This document shows positions 1-4,131 of a stretch of 5,615 bases of DNA, piece after piece. The stretch covers positions 9,896-15,510 of the forward strand of contig NHBP01000117.1 of assembly GCA_002168195.1 (NCBI GenBank), written 5' to 3'. Source of the DNA: Planctomycetaceae bacterium TMED10 (GTDB lineage Bacteria; Planctomycetota; Planctomycetia; Pirellulales; UBA7805). Each line of letters opens with the position of its first letter. Position 1 is the first letter of the stretch. A program made the position numbers and the translations under genes. The notes under the pieces are model-generated. The model was not told the DNA's origin. It saw only the letters and a list, made by a program, of their open reading frames with translations, and ran no database searches.

Positions 1-256
1 GGACATCGCCGCCGAGGGTCCAGTCCGCAGATTCGCGATACGCGAAGTCGATCCCATCGCTCTGGTTCAGTGCGATTCGGGAATGATGGCCTTCAGCTTA
101 TAGGCCGTGAAACGGGGCAAGGATCAAGTGGTTAGGGTGGTGGTCGCCGCTCGATCCAATCGAGTAAGCCCTACTCTGCCCGTTATTGTATCAGACTATT
201 TAATTGGTTATTCGCTAAGCGGCGATGGCCGCAGGCCACCTTTCCGCCAGTCATTG
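1..256. other. Left-edge stretch without a convincing gene
   Basis: I see no gene here with a start, a ribosome-binding site and a protein-like translation. At the extreme left a plus-strand frame runs in from the edge and stops at 101-103 (its last residues read CDSGMMAFSL). A minus-strand frame over roughly 1-97 also reads plausibly (for example QSDGIDFAYRESADW) but follows an in-frame TAA at 98-100. Neither can be chosen from about 100 bases, so an end of a gene from outside the window is possible but unproven. The stretch holds three short perfect inverted repeats with 3-base loops: 32-46 (TTCGCG/CGCGAA), 150-164 (CTCGAT/ATCGAG) and 226-238 (TGGCC/GGCCA). None is followed by a T-run on either strand, so none is a clear terminator. 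Confidence 0.4.
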
Positions 257-580
257 TTAGCGGCTGTTGATAAACATAATTATAAGTCCTAAAGCGAGCA
301 TGCCTGTACCGATACCACCCACGATGAAACACCACCACACGCGACCCATACCTCGAACGGCTCCTTTGGAACGCCGAATTATGCGCCATGCTTGGAACGC
401 CAGAAAAACGGAGTACGCTGAGCCAAAACCCAGTATCCAGATAACTGAGAATACGATGCCACGAATTAGAAGGGAATTGACATGGCACTGTAACTCGGCG
501 AAATACTCGGCTTCTTGAACGGAGTCATCTTCCGGTAAGGAATTCGTCACGACGGGAGGGACGTAAGAGTTTTCTGCCAT
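257..580 (-). CDS. Small two-helix membrane protein of unknown function
   Basis: A 107-residue protein that I cannot assign to a named family. Residues 1-36 are polar and acidic (PEDDSVQEAEY). Residues about 41-63 (from GIVFSVIWILGFGSAYSVF) and 82-104 (from WWCFIVGGIGTG) are two hydrophobic membrane segments. Between them lies a basic loop containing RIIRRSK and RGMGR. By the positive-inside rule the loop should be cytoplasmic, with both ends outside, which I infer. The ATG at 578-580 is the only sensible start; upstream there is a weak GGA at 9-base spacing. The gene lies 146 bases downstream of the neighbouring PEP-CTERM gene on the same strand, and nothing in the sequence links the two functionally. 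It lacks a PEP-CTERM tail and a cleavable signal peptide. The coherent topology makes it a likely real gene. Confidence 0.72.
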   Translation of the reverse strand: MAENSYVPPVVTNSLPEDDSVQEAEYFAELQCHVNSLLIRGIVFSVIWILGFGSAYSVFLAFQAWRIIRRSKGAVRGMGRVWWCFIVGGIGTGMLALGLIIMFINSR

Positions 581-726
581 CTGTGTTATCCAGCGAAGAG
601 CTGCTAAAAGCCGATTTGATGGGTAGTCGTGGCTTTGGCAAGCGCCGGTTGACCGCTGCGCCGAGGGGCGGCGGCAAAATGGTACGTTTTTCTACCTTTG
701 CGCAAAGCACTGAGGTTAGCGAGACC

Positions 727-798
727 CTACCGTCGCCTTCTACGCGGCAGAAGCGCCAGACCGAAGAGGGCTAACAGAAGCGCTGCCGGTTCGGGAAC
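727..798 (-). repeat. PEP-CTERM tail cassette, copy 1
   Basis: Twenty-four codons including the stop, encoding VPEP, AALLLALFGLALL and PRRRRR. In PEP-CTERM proteins this part directs processing by an exosortase at the inner membrane. By hand count it matches copy 2 (1860-1931) at 65 of 72 bases, although the proteins upstream are unrelated. The block GAAGAGGGCTAACAGAAGCG (763-782, plus-strand text) recurs in all four copies with at most two changes. Confidence 0.85.
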
Positions 799-1716
799 GA
801 CCTCTGTTTGTCCAAATTCACCTGTGACTTTGAAGCCGTGAAAATTGTTATTACTATCCCGGTAAAAGCCAACCATGTTGTTGCCATCGATACCATGCAA
901 AGCGGTATGTGTTCCTCCTTGCGGGTGGTCGATTGTCTGCCACGCCTCCATCACCGAATCGTAGTGAAAGCCGTGAAGTCCAGTGCTATCCGTGTAAGCC
1001 CCAACCAAGTAGGCACCCTCAACCTCATACAAATAGGTTAGTTCTGCGTCTGGATTATCGAGTTGATGCCATGACAAGGTTTCTGTGTCATAGACGATGC
1101 CGTGCTCGACAGGTGAGCTACCACTATTATCGATGTAAGACCCAATGATGTGTTCTTGGTTGATGCCATGAAAGAAGGAATTCTCCTGCCCCGCAGCTTG
1201 GCCCGGATAGTTGAGCGTGCTCCATTGGGTACCATCATAATAACTACCCTGTTTGGCACCGTTTAGTCCTACGGAATACCCCACCATTTTATCGCCATCG
1301 ACATCAAATAAGTCGCTCGCTTGCACACCGTTTATTGCACCATCGTATGGCGTCCATTGTTGAGAGTCTAAATTATAGGAGACCCCCTGACGTTTACCGT
1401 CACCATCTACGAACGATCCTACCACGTTGCCATCATTAATCGCATGCAAGTGCGTATCTGATCCCAAGGGAAAATTCAGTGTCGACCACGGAGAGCCTTC
1501 GATGCTGCTGTCGTAGAGGAAGCCGTTATCAGAAGTGGCTCCTTCACCGCCAGTTTCCCGATACCACCCGACCATCTGCTCATTCTCAATTCCATACAAG
1601 AAGGTACTGTCCGCGTCTGGAAAATCGAATGTCTCCCAGGCAAAATCGGTCGCAAAGGTCGTAGCCGCGCAGAGCAGGCTAAAAAGAAAGAGAGTAGACG
1701 CGGCTATCATACGCAT
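727..1716 (-). CDS. Secreted PEP-CTERM protein with six HAF-like repeats (copy A)
   Basis: A 329-residue exported protein. Residues 1-22 form a signal peptide (MRMIAAST, then a hydrophobic core, likely cut after TFA). Residues about 25-297 are six degenerate repeats. Each begins near an aromatic (W27, W77, W121, W165, W216, W259) and carries a central VG or IG (49-50, 99-100, 145-146, 191-192, 238-239, 282-283). The pattern is W-x-T-L-D-x-P, x-L-x-G-I-x-G, VGxYxDSSG, HGxxYD, resembling the HAF-type extracellular repeat. The tail at residues 307-329 is VPEP, a Leu-rich segment, then LPRRRRR, the exosortase sorting signal. The frame is open for 50 more codons upstream, but I chose the ATG at 1714-1716. 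It has GAGGA 6 bases upstream, gives a clean signal peptide and matches the paralogue at 2985-3917. No catalytic residues are recognisable. A surface or matrix role is inferred from the sorting signal only. Confidence 0.9.
   Translation of the reverse strand: MRMIAASTLFLFSLLCAATTFATDFAWETFDFPDADSTFLYGIENEQMVGWYRETGGEGATSDNGFLYDSSIEGSPWSTLNFPLGSDTHLHAINDGNVVGSFVDGDGKRQGVSYNLDSQQWTPYDGAINGVQASDLFDVDGDKMVGYSVGLNGAKQGSYYDGTQWSTLNYPGQAAGQENSFFHGINQEHIIGSYIDNSGSSPVEHGIVYDTETLSWHQLDNPDAELTYLYEVEGAYLVGAYTDSTGLHGFHYDSVMEAWQTIDHPQGGTHTALHGIDGNNMVGFYRDSNNNFHGFKVTGEFGQTEVVPEPAALLLALFGLALLPRRRRR
826..1644 (-). repeat. Six degenerate protein repeats in copy A
   Basis: Six units of about 43-51 codons fill the mature protein. 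Units 1 and 4 are enlarged by insertions in the loop after the VG motif. Unit 3 has lost the TLDxP segment. The last unit ends at HGF, while the first begins with the strand-like WETFDF. Ring closure by complementary end strands is therefore conceivable, as in beta-propellers, but that is inference from the repeat count and layout. Confidence 0.8.
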
Positions 1717-1722
1717 GAGCTT

Positions 1723-1727
1723 TCCTC
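1723..1727 (-). promoter_or_regulatory. Ribosome-binding site that fixes the start of copy A
   Basis: On the minus strand this reads GAGGA, followed by AAGCTC and the ATG at 1714-1716. The paralogue at 2985-3917 has the same GAAGCTC-ATG-CG or AAAGCTC-ATG-CG layout. The shared leader argues that both genes start here, not at the upstream in-frame codons. Confidence 0.75.
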
Positions 1728-1763
1728 GGACTAAATTCTTGAAAAAACATAATCTCGACTCAC

Positions 1764-1791
1764 AGTATACCATAAATCGGGGCGACCTCAA
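1764..1791 (-). promoter_or_regulatory. Predicted sigma70-type promoter of copy A
   Basis: On the minus strand, TTGAGG (1786-1791, 4 of 6 to the -35 consensus) and TATACT (1764-1769, 5 of 6 to the -10 consensus) are separated by 16 bases. Transcription would begin near 1757, leaving a leader of about 40 bases before the ATG at 1716 and including the GAGGA site. This is the best promoter match among the intergenic gaps. No operator is evident. Confidence 0.5.
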
Positions 1792-1859
1792 GGATCCTGC
1801 GCGACGAACTGAAGACAGAAACACCGAGTATTCCTGCCTATTTGATAAAAACGAGCCGC

Positions 1860-1931
1860 TTACCATCGCCTTCTACGCGGCAGCACCGCCAGACCCAAGA
1901 GGGCTAACAGAAGCGCTGCCGGCTCGGGCAC
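1860..1931 (-). repeat. PEP-CTERM tail cassette, copy 2
   Basis: Twenty-four codons from VPEP to the stop. It is nearly the same DNA as copy 1, with the consecutive Leu codons CTT-CTG-TTA and the following GCC-CTC unchanged. The differences include a final Trp for Arg and Leu for Phe in the hydrophobic segment. The conserved block is at 1896-1915. Confidence 0.85.
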
Positions 1932-2762
1932 CGCCTCAGGAACCACGTCAGATGCCGCTGTGCCCATGCGAAACTCATCGAACGCGGCAGCACCTTGAGC
2001 GATTGAGGATGTGTCATCGCCCAGGCGAACACGATCAAAATCAAAATCGCTCAGGTTGGATGTCAGCGAAGCGGTGGTACCGCCGGTGGGAACACCGAGC
2101 AACTGGTCAAAGCCAGATGGATCGACCCAGATCGAGTAATCGGTGGTTCCACGAACGTTCGTCACGACTAAAAAGGTCTGATTTGAGGTTGCATCAAGAA
2201 ACGTGTTGGCAAACTGGTCGCTGAACGATGAGGACTCTCCGCCAAGTGCTCTGATCACAAGGTCACCATCGCCATCGGCTCCAAAGAAAATCTTCTCTGT
2301 TCCGCCCTCGAAAAGCGATACGCCTTCGTTGATGCCGACGCCGCCTGTTCGCTCGGCAGGTCGGTAGAGAAAACTGAACCACAGATCGTCACCACTCCCG
2401 GGTGTTGTGGAAAACGTCGTGCCAAAATCACGAAACGCAGCCACTTGGCTTCCTGTGCTGTTGAGAACCGTTGCCCGGTTGCCGTTTGTCGGTACCTGAA
2501 CGACGCCAACTGGAACGTCGAGCGAACCGGAACTAATGCCAACGGTGCCGGCGACGTTACCCCAGGCCTGCCCTCCGCTGGGCCATACCCCGGGCGATGT
2601 ACTCTCCGAACCGCTGATGGATTGCCCTGGCGATTGATTAAACGGATCATAAGCAATCAACGCCGCGCGAGCAGATTCGCCGAACAAACCGATGATACCT
2701 GCCATAAAAAGCGTGACAGGAAACAAAGCTTTTGAAAAAATGGATCGCAATATGAACGGCAT
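1860..2762 (-). CDS. Secreted PEP-CTERM protein, LamG/concanavalin-like
   Basis: A 300-residue exported protein. Residues 1-33 form a signal peptide (basic start with FILRSIFSK, hydrophobic core, ending ESARA). The mature region opens with ALIAYDPFNQSPG. It continues through features I associate with beta-sandwich PEP-CTERM proteins of planctomycetes: FGTTFS near 113-118, DLWFSFLYRP near 126-135, IFFGADGDGDLVIRAL near 158-173, YSIWVDP near 209-215, and the closing FDEFRMGTAASDVVP near 261-275. The tail at residues 278-300 is VPEP, a Leu-rich segment, then LPRRRRW, with a terminal Trp in place of Arg. The fold call is inference from the overall pattern, and no ligand or enzymatic residues are identifiable. 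It sits between the two six-repeat paralogues and is unrelated to them outside the tail. A GTG at 2769-2771 is in frame, but it overlaps the AAGG Shine-Dalgarno, so ATG 2760-2762 is preferred. Confidence 0.88.
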   Translation of the reverse strand: MPFILRSIFSKALFPVTLFMAGIIGLFGESARAALIAYDPFNQSPGQSISGSESTSPGVWPSGGQAWGNVAGTVGISSGSLDVPVGVVQVPTNGNRATVLNSTGSQVAAFRDFGTTFSTTPGSGDDLWFSFLYRPAERTGGVGINEGVSLFEGGTEKIFFGADGDGDLVIRALGGESSSFSDQFANTFLDATSNQTFLVVTNVRGTTDYSIWVDPSGFDQLLGVPTGGTTASLTSNLSDFDFDRVRLGDDTSSIAQGAAAFDEFRMGTAASDVVPEAVPEPAALLLALLGLAVLPRRRRW

Positions 2763-2768
2763 AAATAG

Positions 2769-2774
2769 CACCTT
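2769..2774 (-). promoter_or_regulatory. Ribosome-binding site deciding ATG over GTG
   Basis: On the minus strand this reads AAGGTG, then CTATTT, then the ATG at 2760-2762, an ideal spacing. The in-frame GTG at 2769-2771 shares bases with this site and has no good site of its own, so it is rejected as the start. Confidence 0.7.
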
Positions 2775-2878
2775 GTAAATAATAACGAATAACCAGGCAA
2801 AGAATCTTCAACACCACCAACGTATGAACGAGTCCACCCCATTTCTAGTGGGTGTTTGCGATCCCGTTTCAGCCTAAT

Positions 2879-2907
2879 GCAAATCGTTGCCAAAACAAGC
2901 GATTTGC
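2879..2907. repeat. Intergenic inverted repeat, 8-base arms
   Basis: GCAAATCG (2879-2886) and CGATTTGC (2900-2907) are perfect reverse complements around a 13-base spacer. The spacer can add three inner pairs (TTG/CAA) with one bulged base. It lies in the 222-base gap between the stop at 2985 and the start at 2762. No T-run follows on either strand, so it is not a classical intrinsic terminator. It could be a protein-binding site, a transcript stem-loop, or a factor-dependent end for the gene upstream. A smaller CACCC/GGGTG pair lies nearby at 2835-2854. Confidence 0.5.
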
Positions 2908-2984
2908 GGAGAAGAAATTGCCATTAGACTAGCGGGCTAAAAACACGTTTTCTCGGGGCGGCAGAGAGGGAACATCCACTCAAC

Positions 2985-3056
2985 CTACCGTCGCCTCTTG
3001 CGCGGCACGACCGCCAGACCGAAGAGGGCTAAGAGAAGCGTGGACGGTTCGGGCGA
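2985..3056 (-). repeat. PEP-CTERM tail cassette, copy 3
   Basis: Twenty-four codons from SPEP to the stop. The conserved block is at 3021-3040 with one change from copy 1. The Leu codons run CTT-CTC-TTA, then GCC-CTC, the same order as in copy 4. It differs from copy 1 mainly in the Pro-Ser-Pro start and in the basic end. Confidence 0.8.
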
Positions 3057-3917
3057 CGGGTTGGCAAACGGCACTGAAACGGTAGCTGTGAAGCCGTGAA
3101 AATCACCGCTGCTATCCGTATAAAACCCAACCATGTTGGCGCCGTCGATACCATGTATGAAGGTATTTGTCGCTCCCGGAACATCAACATCGAGTGTCTC
3201 CCAACTAGAGTTAGAGTGGTCGTAGAGCAAGCCGTGTTCGCCGCTACTATCCCCGTAACCCCCAACCATGAGATCGCCATCGATACCAAACAAAAACGTA
3301 TTTGCTGTCGCGCTCGGATGATCGAGTGTGGTCCACGTGGAACCGTCATGAAAAACGCCGTGAATACCACCGCTACCATCCGTGTAAGCCCCAACCTTGT
3401 TGGCGCCGTTGACACCATGTAAGGTCGTACTTGTCGCGCCCGGATAATTGAAGTTGGTCCATTGGGAGCCGTCGTAGAGGGTGCCCTGAGTGTGGACCGC
3501 GGTACCGTTTAATCTGGAATACCCAACCATGTTGGCGGCGCCGTCGATGCCATATAAGTCGTTCTGAAACGTCGAACTCGACCGGTGGTGCCAAGTGTTG
3601 CCATCGTAGAGAGTGCCGTGACGGATACCGCTACTATCGATGTAAGACCCAACTATATTGTCGCCATCGATACCGTGTAAGTGAGTGCTTGTGCCGCCCG
3701 GATTATCGAGTGGGATAAAGTTGGAACCGTCAAACTTGAAACTATGATCGCCGCTAGCATCAGAATACCAGCCGACTATGTTATTGCCGTCGATACCATA
3801 CAAGTAGGTATCTGTCGCGTTCGGATGGTCGAGTGTGGTATAGGTGTACCCCGCATGGGACGAAGCCCCAGCCAGCAGGCAAAAAATAACCGTGGTGACC
3901 GCAGCTATCGATCGCAT
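2985..3917 (-). CDS. Secreted PEP-CTERM protein with six HAF-like repeats (copy B)
   Basis: A 310-residue exported protein, paralogous to 727-1716. Residues 1-22 form a signal peptide (MRSIAAVTTV, then a hydrophobic core, likely cut after SSHA). Six more regular repeats of 41-45 residues follow. Their aromatic anchors are Y26, F67, W109, W153, W195 and W239, and their VG motifs are at 48-49, 89-90, 131-132, 175-176, 218-219 and 263-264. The consensus is TLDxPGATxTxLHGIDGxNxVGxYxDSSGxHG, then YDGSxW. The tail at residues 288-310 is SPEP, a Leu-rich segment, then VPRKRRR. Serine precedes the PEP where the other three have valine, which should still be functional. The start at ATG 3915-3917 follows AAGGGG at 5 bases. 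The frame is open 42 codons further upstream without a second credible start. No enzymatic motif is visible, and the surface or matrix role is inferred. Confidence 0.9.
   Translation of the reverse strand: MRSIAAVTTVIFCLLAGASSHAGYTYTTLDHPNATDTYLYGIDGNNIVGWYSDASGDHSFKFDGSNFIPLDNPGGTSTHLHGIDGDNIVGSYIDSSGIRHGTLYDGNTWHHRSSSTFQNDLYGIDGAANMVGYSRLNGTAVHTQGTLYDGSQWTNFNYPGATSTTLHGVNGANKVGAYTDGSGGIHGVFHDGSTWTTLDHPSATANTFLFGIDGDLMVGGYGDSSGEHGLLYDHSNSSWETLDVDVPGATNTFIHGIDGANMVGFYTDSSGDFHGFTATVSVPFANPSPEPSTLLLALFGLAVVPRKRRR
3078..3848 (-). repeat. Six protein repeats in copy B, visible at DNA level
   Basis: Units of about 126-135 bases in tandem. They are regular enough to see in the DNA: the plus-strand text CCGCTACTATC or a close variant, then AACCCAACCATG-like and GATACCATG-like strings, recurs near 3103, 3241, 3370, 3640 and 3753. 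Unit 3 is the most divergent (SSSTFQNDLYGIDG), as it is in copy A. Confidence 0.82.
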
Positions 3918-3923
3918 GAGCTT

Positions 3924-3929
3924 CCCCTT
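3924..3929 (-). promoter_or_regulatory. Ribosome-binding site of copy B
   Basis: On the minus strand this reads AAGGGG, followed by AAGCTC and the ATG at 3915-3917. The AAGCTC-ATG-CG stretch is the same as in copy A at 1711-1722, so the duplication included the translation start region. Confidence 0.7.
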
Positions 3930-4059
3930 CAAAAGAATGGCATAAAAAGACTGATCTTCTAAAAGGCTAACTGAAATCGGATCCTTGACAAGTCGTCTTC
4001 GGGGAGAAATCAGGGTGTGCCAGACATTAGAAATAGAGGGCAACTGCTAGAAACAGCGA

Positions 4060-4131
4060 TTACCGTCGCTTGCGGCGGGGTAGCAGCGTCAGGCCCAAGA
4101 GGGCTAAGAGAAGCGTGGCCGGTTCGGGAAC
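4060..4131 (-). repeat. PEP-CTERM tail cassette, copy 4
   Basis: Twenty-four codons from VPEP to the stop. The conserved block is at 4096-4115, the same as in copy 3 except for one base. The basic end is the most changed (LPRRKRR, with different Arg codons), while the Leu-rich core keeps CTT-CTC-TTA-GCC-CTC. Confidence 0.8.

Noticed and set aside
1..103. Partial gene entering from the left edge
   Set aside because: Two frames, one on each strand, look equally protein-like over about 100 bases, and neither carries a recognisable motif.
696..707. Perfect 12-base palindrome CTTTGCGCAAAG downstream of copy A, as terminator
   Set aside because: With no loop it cannot form a good hairpin, and an A-rich rather than T-rich run follows in the direction of transcription. 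A weak CGCCG/CGGCG stem at 659-673 also lacks a T-run.
1717..1866. Upstream in-frame extension of copy A by 50 codons
   Set aside because: It would bury the signal peptide, read through the promoter-like and ribosome-binding sequences, and it has no counterpart in the paralogue beyond the leader bases.
1535..2224. A 229-codon open frame on the plus strand, antisense to two genes
   Set aside because: It overlaps the ends of two well-supported minus-strand genes and the gap between them. Its translation is Arg/Pro/His-rich without domain character, and no ribosome-binding site stands out. It is a by-product of codon use on the other strand.
2250..2290. DGDGD in the LamG-like protein as an EF-hand or dockerin calcium loop
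   Set aside because: The sixth position is Leu instead of Gly, and there is no acidic residue at position 12. The stretch fits a strand-turn-strand in a beta-sandwich just as well.
2769..2771. GTG as the start of the LamG-like gene
   Set aside because: It overlaps the AAGG ribosome-binding site of the ATG nine bases downstream.
3960..3991. TTGTCA (3986-3991, minus strand) as the -35 box of copy B
   Set aside because: The -35 match is good (5 of 6), but no acceptable -10 hexamer occurs at 16-18 bases, so I do not call a promoter.
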